A stretch of DNA of 64,000 nt from Verrucomicrobiaceae bacterium (GCA_947466075.1 CANIBP010000017.1:28270-92269); one strand, 5' to 3'. Positions 49,562-57,761 are shown, numbered from the stretch's first letter. Translations and numbers: made by a program. Notes: generated by a model not told the origin, from the sequence alone.

Positions 49562-50781
49562 TGGCGCATTTCTTCGGCAGGATCGAGACGCAACAGCGGG
49601 CGGGATGCCAGACGTGCCGCCAGCCAGGAAAAGATTGAGGTCAGGACGACCAGGACGGATAGGTCAAGCCATCGCAGCTCCAGCGGGAGCCGGGTCAAGC
49701 CAGACACGGATAATAGCGCCGAGATCGGCAGCAGCCCCGCCCCCTTGACAAGCACGAAGGACAGAGCAACCCCCAGCACAGACGAGGCGAGGCCAATGCA
49801 CAGACCGATGACATGGAAGACACTGCGTGCAGAGGAAGGGGGTAGGCCCAGGGCCACCAGTGTCGCGAGGTGCTTTCGGCGGCGCACGATCGCCACTTCA
49901 AACGAGGCGTAGCAAAAAATCGCCGCCATGACCAGCAGCACCCCCAATATTCCAAACAGAAGAGCCTTGAACGCCGCAAGAATGCCGAAGAGCTTCTCGA
50001 CCGTTTTTTCCCAGAAGGAGAGGAGGAACCGGGCGGGAGCACCCTCTTTCAGTCGCCTGCGTATCTCATCGACCGCAGCACTCGTGGTCTGGCCATCCTT
50101 GAGTTTGACAAACACCGCATTGGGTTCGTCCTGCTCCAAAAGCTCTGTGACCCCAGTCTGGGACATGGCGATCAGATTAAGTGGCATGACCCCTGATTCA
50201 GGGATTCCGACCACCGTTGCGGTAATGGACCCCGTCTTGGTCTCCACTGTGATGGCGGAGCCCACTTGGAGACCGGGCATAACGTCTGACGATACCACCA
50301 CCGAGTAGGGCGGCTTCCCTTCTGCCAATTTGGAGATGTAGGGTTCCAAGACAGGCAAAGGGCATATTCCATAGCCTGCTCCGATGCCGAGAATGGTTAA
50401 GCGCCGCTGCACGCGCCCGGGCCCTGACTGTAGTCCGACCGTAGCATTATCGTGAATCACTTGCAGGCCGCCGCTAGTCTCCGTCATGCCGCGCAGGCGA
50501 TCCATCATCCATGCCGATTCCGCAGGGGTGAAGGCACTCGCCCCGATCCTTTCTTCAACCTCATACTTCACGATGCTGAGGTGGGGCACTCCCCTGAGGA
50601 TCAAGCTCTCGATGTGGCCACAGTAGCCATTGAATAGCATCGCGGCAGTGTGAAGCGCCGCAATTCCGAGCGTGAGGATGGACATGGAGCACAAGACGAA
50701 CAGAGAGCCCCACTTCCCCGCAGGTTTTGCCTGGGCAAGAGCCAGCCAAGCGACAAGGGAAACGGGCTTATGGTTCCCCAT
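49558..50781 (-). CDS. MacB/LolE-like ABC permease B
   Basis: A 407-residue membrane protein of the same class as its neighbour: N-terminal membrane segment (L-F-V-L-C-S-M-S-I-L-T-L-G-I-A-A-L), periplasmic core, and R-R-K-H-L-A-T-L-V-A-L-G-L-P-P-S-S near residue 300. Two different permeases with one ATPase suggest a heterodimeric LolCDE-like exporter. The ATG lies inside the 3' end of the upstream lipoprotein gene (14-bp overlap). Confidence 0.85.
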   Translation of the reverse strand: MGNHKPVSLVAWLALAQAKPAGKWGSLFVLCSMSILTLGIAALHTAAMLFNGYCGHIESLILRGVPHLSIVKYEVEERIGASAFTPAESAWMMDRLRGMTETSGGLQVIHDNATVGLQSGPGRVQRRLTILGIGAGYGICPLPVLEPYISKLAEGKPPYSVVVSSDVMPGLQVGSAITVETKTGSITATVVGIPESGVMPLNLIAMSQTGVTELLEQDEPNAVFVKLKDGQTTSAAVDEIRRRLKEGAPARFLLSFWEKTVEKLFGILAAFKALLFGILGVLLVMAAIFCYASFEVAIVRRRKHLATLVALGLPPSSARSVFHVIGLCIGLASSVLGVALSFVLVKGAGLLPISALLSVSGLTRLPLELRWLDLSVLVVLTSIFSWLAARLASRPLLRLDPAEEMRQ

Positions 50782-51463
50782 AGAGCTTCTCGCAAAGATC
50801 TGTTATTAGCTCTACGATCCCCTCCTTAAATTTAATCGAGGTTTGATCTCTAGGCAGCGGACGTTCCATTAAGCTCACCTTATCCTCTGCTAGGTCGTAA
50901 CACACAGCAGACAAGCGGCTAAAGCCAGGATTGGCCGGATTTGTCCCGATAAAAGAGAAGATCATGGCCTCGATATCTTGCGAATCTTTTCCCTTCCTTT
51001 TTTCGCTCAGATAGGTGCGCAGATACGCTCTTGCTTTATCCGGCTCCGTTTTGAAAAAACCGACATAGAACTCCTCCAAGGGGCCACGATTTTCATACCA
51101 ATGAACCCACCAAGGCCGTTTGCCGCGAGCTGTTACAATGCCTTCAGTGAGTTGATTCTCCATCCCTTTTGTTTCTGGATCGAAACCAATCACTTTTTTG
51201 ATATTGTTGCTGTCGTCCATCTCGTATTTAATGGGTTCCATCACAAAAAATCCGATCTCACGGCTGCCCTTCTTATCGGTGATCAGTTCAGTAACACGAT
51301 CGAAAAGGGGACAACTGGTAAGGGACAGCATTAAGACGACAGATAGCGAGTGCCGAATAGTCAGTCGAAAGGCATTGATCGCCAGACTGGGTTTCGCAAC
51401 ACGGACGGTGCTGGGGTATTCAGATGGAGATGCACTTCGGTCTGGCGGTGAGAAGGGTGTCAT
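50768..51463 (-). CDS. Lipoprotein of unknown function
   Basis: A 231-residue protein with a hydrophobic segment and lipobox L-T-S-C near residue 51, unusually far from the ATG, so the true start may be downstream at a non-ATG codon or the N-terminus is extended. The mature part has no known motif (I-G-F-F-V-M-E-P-I-K-Y-E-M-D-D; W-W-V-H-W-Y-E-N-R-G). It sits between another lipoprotein and the ABC permeases and may be a substrate or partner of that exporter. Confidence 0.65.
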   Translation of the reverse strand: MTPFSPPDRSASPSEYPSTVRVAKPSLAINAFRLTIRHSLSVVLMLSLTSCPLFDRVTELITDKKGSREIGFFVMEPIKYEMDDSNNIKKVIGFDPETKGMENQLTEGIVTARGKRPWWVHWYENRGPLEEFYVGFFKTEPDKARAYLRTYLSEKRKGKDSQDIEAMIFSFIGTNPANPGFSRLSAVCYDLAEDKVSLMERPLPRDQTSIKFKEGIVELITDLCEKLYGEP

Positions 51464-51523
51464 AACAAAATTGGTCTGGGATCGTATTGAGGCAGGTGTC
51501 GTTGATAGAGCTACATATGCCTC

Positions 51524-52222
51524 TTAGTAGCCTAAAAGGAACGGCGTGAGCGCGGGCATCAATGCCTTGCCTTCGGCACCCGCTTTTTTCAGCGCCACGG
51601 GAATTTTGCGGGTGTCAGGCTCGCCCAATTTAGGCATGCTTTTATCAAACAAGTCCGCCACGACTCTGCTCACTTCTTCCTGCTGCTGACGCTCTGGCAT
51701 CTTATGTTTAAATGTTAGCGCTTCGCTCACGGTGAAGTCATTCAAGTCGCTGCGGTAAAGAAAGCATATCACCTTGATTTCAGTGTCATCACCTGAATAC
51801 ACACCCCACAGCATCATGGTGGCACCCATCTTGTCACACATTTCATTCAGGTATGTGCGCCGCGCTTCTGAGGAGACCCCGTCTTTTGTCAGCACCTGCT
51901 CATAAAAAGCGGCGCATTGTTCTTTGTCCAGGCTGCCTGCCAGTTTAAGGTTCTTACCTTTGGGGCTTTGTTGGGCTGCAAGAAATCCGTCACTCACCGC
52001 CTGCCGTAGTTTCGGGGCAAGGTCCGACTCCAGTGTGAGTGGCCCATTGCGACTAACCTTCAGGTCAATGCATGAGACGGTGTGTACATTGCGGCTGTTG
52101 AGGCCGCCTGAATCCATGAGTTCAGCGACCAAATCGTCAAAAAACTGGCAGCTCGATAGCGATAAGGAAACGAATACGGCTGCAAACAGCGCGAACGTCG
52201 GCTTGTGGGTGGGCAATTTCAT
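51524..52222 (-). CDS. Lipoprotein of unknown function
   Basis: A 232-residue protein with signal segment (F-A-L-F-A-A-V-F-V-S-L-S) and lipobox L-S-S-C at residues 22-25. The mature part includes a C-I-D-L-K-V-S-R-N-G-P-L-T-L-E strand pattern and M-C-D-K-M-G-A-T-M-M-L-W-G-V-Y-S-G, reminiscent of periplasmic TolB-N/CsgG-like alpha/beta folds, though this is a weak impression. It belongs to the ABC exporter operon. Confidence 0.7.
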   Translation of the reverse strand: MKLPTHKPTFALFAAVFVSLSLSSCQFFDDLVAELMDSGGLNSRNVHTVSCIDLKVSRNGPLTLESDLAPKLRQAVSDGFLAAQQSPKGKNLKLAGSLDKEQCAAFYEQVLTKDGVSSEARRTYLNEMCDKMGATMMLWGVYSGDDTEIKVICFLYRSDLNDFTVSEALTFKHKMPERQQQEEVSRVVADLFDKSMPKLGEPDTRKIPVALKKAGAEGKALMPALTPFLLGY

Positions 52223-52271
52223 AAGTTATTCAACGGAGGGTGTCTTCTTGGAACCGGGGCAAAAGGATGAA

Positions 52272-52932
52272 TCAGTTTTTATTTTCTAGAGCGTCGCGGC
52301 GCACGTTCATCTCCATGGTGCCGACGTGGATCTGCATTTTGATGGGCATCGCAAAGCCCTTCGTCATCTCTTGCCGGTCATAAGTCAGGGTGAAGAGCGC
52401 CTCGGTGTCGCCACCTTTGCTCCCGACTCGTTCGCAACGATAGACCACCTCATCCTTCCTAGTCGCGGGCCTCTCAGTCAGGCGCATTTGAATGGGGTCT
52501 CCCTTCACGCACATGCGAAACGGCAGCGGCTCCTTTCTTAAATCCCCCCGGATGGTGGATGCCCATACCGGAATTTGGAGGAGCGTTGTGATGATCTCAT
52601 TCGGATCAATGAGGGATTCCCTGCTGGCATCCGTCCCCTCGCCGTTTTGGCCGGGATTCTTTGGATTCTTCGGGTTACCGCGCCTTGCCATGTCTTCTTC
52701 ATCAAACCATCTCACTGCCTTGCTTTTTCCCAGGAACGGAACGGACTCGACCGAGGCCTCCATGACCTCAGTTTCTCGGCCGCTGGTTTGTGTTTCTTTG
52801 AGTACACTGCCATTGGGTTCCATCTGAGAATGGGAAGAAAACTTGACGCCATCTTCACCCTCTCGCAGATCCCGAAAGCTGACGTGCAGTTTGGTGGCAT
52901 TGAGTTCGTAGGTGAGCTTGGTGAGGTGCGGT
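52272..52932 (-). pseudogene. C-terminal part of a secreted protein split by the IS3 element
   Basis: About 220 codons, in frame from the IS border (N-L-P-H-L-T-K-L-T-Y-E-L) to the stop, with no signal peptide or plausible start of its own. Features are E-T-E-V-M-E-A-S-V-E-S-V-P and V-S-F-R-D-L-R. The matching N-terminal part, with signal peptide, lies on the same strand on the other side of the IS (54164-54520). Together they would make an exported protein of roughly 340 residues heading the ABC/lipoprotein operon. The open frame extends a few codons into the IS, which explains a spurious ATG there. Confidence 0.8.
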
Positions 52933-52945
52933 AGATTTCTGGACC

Positions 52946-53290
52946 ATGGACAAACCAACCAACGAAAGTCCTTCCATGAGCCAGAGAACCTATCAGCGTT
53001 ACACCCCCGAGTTCAAGGAGCAAGCCCTCGGCCTGCTTAGCTTGGGCAAGCCCGTCGCAGACGTGGCGCAAGAGCTGCAAATCAGCAGCAATCTGCTTTA
53101 TGCTTGGCGCAGCCAGAGCCAACGCACGCAAGGCGGGAGCGCAGGATTGCGAGCCGTAGGCGAGCAGTCCGCAGCGGACGCCTTGCGTGCGTTGCGCCGC
53201 GACAATGCACGCCTCCAGGCGGAGAACGACATTTTAAAAAAGGCCGCGATTATCCTCGGCACCAAACCCCAGCCCAACTCCGCGAAATGA
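52946..53290 (+). CDS. IS3-family OrfA (helix-turn-helix)
   Basis: A 114-residue protein: Y-T-P-E-F-K-E-Q-A-L-G-L near residue 20 and S-S-N-L-L-Y-A-W-R make the HTH that binds the IS ends; A-L-R-R-D-N-A-R-L-Q-A-E-N-D-I-L-K-K is the leucine-zipper-like end. The ATG at 52946 lies within the terminal repeat; a second ATG is at 52976. Near the end of the zipper a slippery site allows fusion with OrfB. Confidence 0.88.
   Translation: MDKPTNESPSMSQRTYQRYTPEFKEQALGLLSLGKPVADVAQELQISSNLLYAWRSQSQRTQGGSAGLRAVGEQSAADALRALRRDNARLQAENDILKKAAIILGTKPQPNSAK
53236..53242 (+). promoter_or_regulatory. Programmed -1 frameshift site (A AAA AAG)
   Basis: The heptamer A-AAA-AAG is in the phase required for -1 slippage relative to orfA (codons TTA AAA AAG), and orfB is in the -1 frame. 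This is the usual IS3 way of making the OrfAB transposase. Confidence 0.75.
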
Positions 53291-54141
53291 TCCACGTCAT
53301 CGCACAGAGCACCGGCCACAGCGTGCGCCGCATTTGCGACAGCCTCCAGGTTCCGCGCAGCAGCTACTACCATGCTGCGGCCCCCACCGAGAGCCAGCGC
53401 AGCGACGCGCAGATGAGCCAGGCCATCGGCACCATCTTCCATCATCATCGCCGACGTTACGGCTACCGCCGCATCTGGAAGCAACTCGCCATTGAGGGCA
53501 TCGTCTGCGCGCCAGATCGAGTGCGCCGCCTCATGCGGGAGCGGGGTCTCATCGCCATTCAACCCAAAACCTATGTGCCACAAACCAGCGATGGCCGAGC
53601 TGATCTGCCCTCACCTAACTTGCTCCTCGACCAGCCCCTGCCAGGCCAGCCCAACGAAGTGTGGGCCGGAGACATCACCTTCATCCCTTGTGGTGAGAGG
53701 TGGCTCTACCTCGCCGTCGTCATCGACCTCTGCTCCCGACGCATCGTTGGTTGGGCCTTGGCCGATCACCTGCGCAGCGAGCTGGTCGTCGAAGCCATGC
53801 AGCAAGCCATCGCCGCCCGCCGCCACACCACCGGTCTGATCTTCCACAGCGACCGTGGCAGCCAATACGGCAGCCGCGCCTTCCGCGATGTCCTGCGGCG
53901 CGCGGGGATGCGCCAAAGCATGTCCGCACGCGCCAACCCCTATCACAACGCCTGGACCGAGTCGTTCATGGGCACGCTCAAAGCCGAGATGCTGCAAAAC
54001 GGCCGCTTCATCAACGCCAGTGATGCCCGTGCCGAAATCTTCGCGTTCATCGACGGCTACTACAACACCCAACGCCTCCACTCGTCCCTCAACTACCGAA
54101 CCCCCAACCACTTCGAGAACGAAATCGCTCTCGTAAACTAA
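53287..54141 (+). CDS. IS3-family OrfB transposase (DDE integrase core)
   Basis: A 284-residue integrase. After an HTH_21-like region (H-H-H-R-R-R-Y-G-Y-R-R-I-W) the rve core shows catalytic Asp in W-A-G-D-I-T-F-I, Asp in F-H-S-D-R-G-S-Q-Y, and Glu in T-E-S-F-M-G-T-L-K-A-E, ending L-N-Y-R-T-P. All three acidic residues are present, so the element may be active. The ATG overlaps the orfA stop (ATGA); the longer -1 frame begins upstream and serves frameshifting. Confidence 0.92.
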   Translation: MIHVIAQSTGHSVRRICDSLQVPRSSYYHAAAPTESQRSDAQMSQAIGTIFHHHRRRYGYRRIWKQLAIEGIVCAPDRVRRLMRERGLIAIQPKTYVPQTSDGRADLPSPNLLLDQPLPGQPNEVWAGDITFIPCGERWLYLAVVIDLCSRRIVGWALADHLRSELVVEAMQQAIAARRHTTGLIFHSDRGSQYGSRAFRDVLRRAGMRQSMSARANPYHNAWTESFMGTLKAEMLQNGRFINASDARAEIFAFIDGYYNTQRLHSSLNYRTPNHFENEIALVN

Positions 54142-54163
54142 ATCACTCTTGGTCCAAATATCC

Positions 54164-54520
54164 GTGGCATCTCATGGTGTGTTCCATGGACGGCACCATC
54201 ACCTTCCCGATCAGGCTCTTCATCTTCCCGCCGCTCTTGATTCCGTTTTCGTCGAAGCTGTATTGAACGTCGATTTGCTTCTTCGGCAGTGGAATGGAGC
54301 GGATAGGACCAGACTCTGCGTTGGCCGTTTCGGGCACCGGAAGCGCCTTTGGCGGAACGACCGGCACCGCCTCTTTATGCTGTGGATTAGGTGGCACGGG
54401 TTTTGCCTTCGGAGGCGCGCCTTCTGCCTGAAAACACAGAATGATGAGCAAAAGTGCAGTTGTGCAAGCCAATGCAAAATGTTTGGATACCGAGGTGGCA
54501 GTGTGCATAAAGTTACTCAT
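54164..54520 (-). pseudogene. N-terminal part of the IS-split secreted protein
   Basis: Start and signal peptide are intact (H-F-A-L-A-C-T-T-A-L-L-L-I-I-L-C-F near residues 14-30, then A-P-P-K-A-K). A Pro-rich stretch follows, then I-D-V-Q-Y-S-F-D-E-N-G-I-K-S-G-G and M-V-P-S-M-E-H-T-M-R-C-H-G up to the IS border. The ORF would end a few codons into the IS. It would export only a short truncated peptide unless the IS excises. Confidence 0.8.
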
Positions 54521-54839
54521 AATAAGTTAGCTATTTAAGTATCGAACGATTTCCCGTGTCCATTGTGCCAGTGTGTGAGAACGGTGGAAAGGTTTATGTA
54601 CAGTACATACAATAATTTCCCACATTATTAGGTAAAATACGCATATTAGGAATGCCTCTGTTCGAGCTCGATCTGCACATCTCTCGCCATTCTCACCGGA
54701 GATGCGAAGAAGGCTCACGTTGCGGATTTTTTCGGCAATGGGCTGCATCCCCGGAGTGTTGTGTGCATCCCCCCTGCAATAAAATTGAGCATCCCGTTAT
54801 AAGTGTCTCGCCCCGGCGGTAGAAACAGTTTCAAATTTC
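54521..54839. other. Intergenic region upstream of the ABC/lipoprotein operon
   Basis: AT-richer DNA than the surroundings. It should contain the promoter of the minus-strand operon that begins at 54520. I see no convincing gene; a 73-codon open frame on the minus strand has no recognisable features. Confidence 0.4.
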
Positions 54840-55038
54840 ATGAAACGAAATGCCCGCGAGTTTCCTCCGCTCCACCACAAGCCTGCTTGACCATGTTCTG
54901 CCAACACTCACGCAGGAGGAAAAGCACGATCTGCTGGATGCGTGGTTGAGACGGTTCAAACTCGGCCTTCCGCTCAATCCTCCGGCCCCCATCCACCCAG
55001 TTGCGCAGATGCTGTTTTGTCAGGGTTTCCATAGTTAA
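54840..55038 (+). pseudogene. Frameshifted copy of the small gene at 57186
   Basis: It begins M-K-R-N-A-R-E-F like the intact copy at 57186, then one extra base in the run TTTCCTCCGC shifts the frame. The matching sequence resumes in the neighbouring frame as R-S-T-T-S-L-L-D-H-V-L-P-T-L-T-Q-E-E. After about 120 bp the two copies diverge. The intact frame would close after 16 codons, so this copy is broken. Confidence 0.75.
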
Positions 55039-55164
55039 AAAGTGCTATTGGCTCTGATGTAAAAACAAAAAATAACAGAAAGTTACTTTTGGTTCAAAAA
55101 GATACTTAAATAGTATAAGCCAAACGTGCAAAACGACACTTTGGAAGGCGAAAATGGGCAATTT

Positions 55165-55344
55165 GCTGGACACCTTAGAGCATTTCCTGGACAAAACGTC
55201 CAGCGCTTGCACTGTGTCTAAGTGGTTGTTGATCAGTTATATAGGGGTCTTTTTGGTTGAGGGGTGCTTTTTCACGGTTGAGGTACTGTCCAGCGCTTTA
55301 ATGCATTGCTGATGAGTGACATAAGTGGTATTTAGTCAGGACAG
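55165..55344. repeat. CTGGAC/GTCCAG repeat cluster
   Basis: GCTGGAC (55165), CTGGAC (55187-55192) facing GTCCAG (55198-55203) across 5 nt, GTCCAGCGCTT again at 55288-55298, and CAGGACAG (55337). The two GTCCAGCGCTT copies are each followed by related sequence: TTGTTGATCAGTTATATA after the first, TTGCTGATGAGTGACATA after the second. They lie 90 bp apart. Direct plus inverted motifs in AT-rich DNA suit a recombinase or replication-initiator binding site. Function is unknown. Confidence 0.55.
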
Positions 55345-55418
55345 TTCAGATTTAATTGTACTAGCTTTGTTTGCCAGCGCGGGTTGCAGAACCAAGAACG
55401 GGTATTGATTTGTGATGG

Positions 55419-55440
55419 GTGTGTAGTAACTACTACACAC
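55419..55440. promoter_or_regulatory. Perfect palindrome abutting the XRE regulator start
   Basis: GTGTGTAGTA (55419-55428) and its exact reverse complement TACTACACAC (55431-55440) flank a 2-nt spacer; the ATG of the regulator follows immediately. Size and placement fit an operator bound by the XRE dimer for autorepression. It occupies the space where a ribosome-binding site would be. Confidence 0.7.
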
Positions 55441-55803
55441 ATGCCCAAGCCGCTCACATTTGGTCAGTTCCTCCGCGAGTCCCGCGAGTCCAAGGTCGCC
55501 ACCGACCGGGGGTTTTCACTGCGCAAGGTTGCCGAGCGGGTAGGCATTGAACCCTCCTACCTCAGCAAGATCGAGCGTGATGAACAGCCGCCGCCAGGTG
55601 AGGCGGTGATCCGGCAATTGGCCGTCGAGCTCTCCGAGGACCCCGATGTCTTGCTGGCCCTGGCGGGAAAGGTTTCCTCCGATCTGCTGGCGATCATCCG
55701 CTCCCGCCCGCGCCTTTTTGCCGACCTGATCCGGCAACTCAAGAACCTGCCAGACCATGCCGTCCTCCGCCTCGTGCGCGAGGTGCGGGATGGAAGCTGG
55801 TAA
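55441..55803 (+). CDS. XRE-family transcriptional regulator
   Basis: A 120-residue protein. A lambda-repressor-like HTH occupies residues 5-65 (F-G-Q-F-L-R-E-S-R-E-S, F-S-L-R-K-V-A-E-R-V-G-I-E-P-S-Y-L-S-K-I-E-R-D-E-Q-P-P). The C-terminal part is helical (L-L-A-I-I-R-S-R-P-R-L-F). The start at 55441 directly follows a perfect palindrome; an earlier in-frame TTG would translate through it. It probably controls itself and the gene 23 bp downstream. Confidence 0.88.
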   Translation: MPKPLTFGQFLRESRESKVATDRGFSLRKVAERVGIEPSYLSKIERDEQPPPGEAVIRQLAVELSEDPDVLLALAGKVSSDLLAIIRSRPRLFADLIRQLKNLPDHAVLRLVREVRDGSW

Positions 55804-55826
55804 ACATTCCAACCCAACCAAACACC

Positions 55827-57092
55827 ATGATTGAAATCCACCAAGACGTGCTTCGTTTTTCGTTCCCCGCCATCGCCGCAGAAATCGAGAGTCTGCTCGA
55901 TGCTCACGTGGCGGCTGTTCTGCCATCCATCATCGCGGAAGACCGCGAGAAGGTGATCGAGCAGGTCCTCGTCACCAACCGTGCTCTAGGCAGTTCACCC
56001 GACTATCAGGAGAATGTTCGCAACGTGGTTCACGGTCTCAGCGATGACGACATTGAAAAACTGCTGCGCAAGCATGTGCGGCGTCATACGGAATCCGATG
56101 GCTACAACAAGCCGGGTCGCGTGGAGATTGAGTTTCAGCGCACCTTGCGCATTCCCGACGACGGAAAGACCTATCATCTTCCACCCGGCCTTGGCCGGTT
56201 CCCTCTGCGGCATGTGGATGACTTTGCTGACAGGGTCCCATCGGAATGGCTGAAGCGCGGGGGAGTGCTGATGCCGATGTATCAAGCCGAGGCGCTTTGG
56301 TTGAACTTCAGGGGCGAGTATCCTTTTGCGATCAAGATCGCTGCGGGGAAGATGAACGCGGTGAGCGGTGAATCTTGGAAAGAGGGGCTCAACCGCAAAC
56401 CGCAGGATTACGTGGTGACACCCGAACAGCCCTGGCTGGATGGGTTTGCCGTGGAGAAGGGAGTGATCCGGCAGTTTGTGGCGATGCCACTGGGAGCCTG
56501 GTACTCGGTGGAAGAGCAGCTCTCCGGCAAAGCTGAGTTTGGCGGCGCACAGTTTCAGGCGATCCCGATGAAGGCTCGCAAGTATTTTGAATCCGAGCTG
56601 CGCCCGAGGCTGCCCAAGCGGTTGGCCGACATCTTGGGTGATCTGCTTCCCGCCTGGAGGATGGGGTCCTTCGGGGATATTTGCATGTGCTGCAATAGTC
56701 CCGATATGGGACTCGGCGCTGGCGGTCGGATGAAGCAGCAGATCTTCGAAGATCCCTATACTCCTGAGGACTGGGACATGGAGCAGACCAGCCGGTGCTT
56801 CGTGCATCTGTGTGACGCTCTGCTGTGGCGTGAAATCACCGGCGAGAATCCGCCGCAAACGCCCGTCACGGCGCGGGAATACCAAAGGGCAAGGTTGCCA
56901 TGGTTTGATTTCTACCGCGATGACCTTGCCGTGTTGGAGGGTTCCAAGACGCTCGCGGGCATCAAGAGTGTGAACACGATCTCTCAAGCGAAGGGCGACA
57001 AGGCCTTGAAGGGCAATGAATCAGTAGAGGTCACGTCCGTCATTTCATGCAGCCCCAAAAAGAAGACGGTCAAGGAGTGGGCGGGGAAGTAG
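55827..57092 (+). CDS. Conserved protein of unknown function linked to the XRE regulator
   Basis: A 421-residue cytoplasmic protein. The centre has P-P-G-L-G-R-F-P-L-R-H-V-D-D-F, M-P-M-Y-Q-A-E-A-L-W-L-N-F, K-I-A-A-G-K-M-N-A-V-S-G, Q-P-W-L-D-G-F-A-V-E-K-G-V-I-R-Q-F-V-A-M-P-L and S-V-E-E-Q-L-S-G; a Cys-rich C-M-C-C-N-S-P-D near residue 290 could bind metal. I recall homologues in Actinobacteria and other phyla annotated only as hypothetical. No catalytic motif is known. The position just after the XRE gene suggests a regulated pair. Confidence 0.75.
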   Translation: MIEIHQDVLRFSFPAIAAEIESLLDAHVAAVLPSIIAEDREKVIEQVLVTNRALGSSPDYQENVRNVVHGLSDDDIEKLLRKHVRRHTESDGYNKPGRVEIEFQRTLRIPDDGKTYHLPPGLGRFPLRHVDDFADRVPSEWLKRGGVLMPMYQAEALWLNFRGEYPFAIKIAAGKMNAVSGESWKEGLNRKPQDYVVTPEQPWLDGFAVEKGVIRQFVAMPLGAWYSVEEQLSGKAEFGGAQFQAIPMKARKYFESELRPRLPKRLADILGDLLPAWRMGSFGDICMCCNSPDMGLGAGGRMKQQIFEDPYTPEDWDMEQTSRCFVHLCDALLWREITGENPPQTPVTAREYQRARLPWFDFYRDDLAVLEGSKTLAGIKSVNTISQAKGDKALKGNESVEVTSVISCSPKKKTVKEWAGK

Positions 57093-57185
57093 TAGGTGCC
57101 ATGAGGCTGAGGATCCCGGGAAATAAAATCACTCGTCCCCCCGCCAATGTCCCACCCCTTGTGATACGGTCTCTACCAATTGCCC

Positions 57186-57344
57186 ATGAAACGAAACGCC
57201 CGCGAATTCATCCGCTCTACCACCACCCTGCTTGACCATGTCCTGCCAACACTCACGCAGGAAGAACAGCACGAGCTGCTGGATGTGCTCGCGGGTGAGA
57301 TCGAGGAGCGGTTGGATGCCTTGGTGGAGACGACCGAATCCTGA
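57186..57344 (+). CDS. Small helical protein (intact copy)
   Basis: A 52-residue protein: M-K-R-N-A-R-E-F-I-R-S-T-T-T-L-L-D, then H-V-L-P-T-L-T-Q-E-E-Q-H-E-L-L-D and an amphipathic E-I-E-E-R-L-D-A-L tail. A paralogue with a frameshift lies at 54840. Conservation of codons between the copies (many third-position differences with the same residues) supports it being a real gene. Function unknown. Confidence 0.6.
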   Translation: MKRNAREFIRSTTTLLDHVLPTLTQEEQHELLDVLAGEIEERLDALVETTES

Positions 57345-57361
57345 ACTCATTTACAGACGCA

Positions 57362-57700
57362 ATGATCCCTGCCTATTTCGACACACGCTTCAATTTTGAC
57401 CTACCGCTCGCCGAACTGCCTGACTCATTCGCCATCATCACGGCCCACGCCACCACGGGCGAGGTGTGGACGGCAGAGGACAACAATACCGCCAATGAGG
57501 CTCTTCGCGCAGAACTGGATAAGGGTGGGCAACTCATCGGAACGATCACCGGATATTCACCAGTGACTCAGCACGCGGAGCCGGGGTATGCCGCTGCGTT
57601 GGAGTTCGAGGAGGCCTGCAAAATCGGAGCCCCTCACACCCCGTCTCCGCTTCACGTCCAGGGCCAACACGACCCGGCCCCCTCAAAAGCAATTTCCTAG
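57362..57700 (+). CDS. DUF3293-like protein, altered C-terminus
   Basis: A 112-residue protein. The N-terminal 80 residues match the DUF3293 style: I-P-A-Y-F-D-T-R-F, F-A-I-I-T-A-H-A-T-T-G, a conserved N-N-T-A-N-E-A-L-R segment, and I-T-G-Y-S-P-V-T-Q-H-A-E-P-G-Y. The last 30 residues (P-H-T-P-S-P-L-H-V-Q-G) look unlike the family, so the end may have been replaced or frameshifted. Biochemical function unknown. It starts 17 bp after the small helical gene. Confidence 0.65.
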   Translation: MIPAYFDTRFNFDLPLAELPDSFAIITAHATTGEVWTAEDNNTANEALRAELDKGGQLIGTITGYSPVTQHAEPGYAAALEFEEACKIGAPHTPSPLHVQGQHDPAPSKAIS

Positions 57701-57761
57701 CAGTCAGTAGTTAAAACCAGAGCGGTTTGCTCCGCTGCGATTCGGATCGACAGTCATCGAC

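Larger units (their letters stand above)
52933..54163 (+). mobile_element. IS3-family insertion sequence
   Basis: About 1.23 kb. The terminal repeats share TGGACCA (52940-52946 and, inverted, 54150-54156); extended to GAT-T-TGGACCA-like ends they match at 11 of 13 positions, giving borders near 52933 and 54163. Inside are orfA and orfB in the arrangement typical of IS3, with a -1 frameshift signal. It interrupts a secreted-protein gene. I could not identify a clear target-site duplication, so the outer borders may be off by a few bases. Confidence 0.85.

Noticed and set aside
54527..54748. Minus-strand 73-codon open frame upstream of the ABC operon
   Set aside because: No recognisable motif, and it occupies the expected promoter region in AT-rich DNA.
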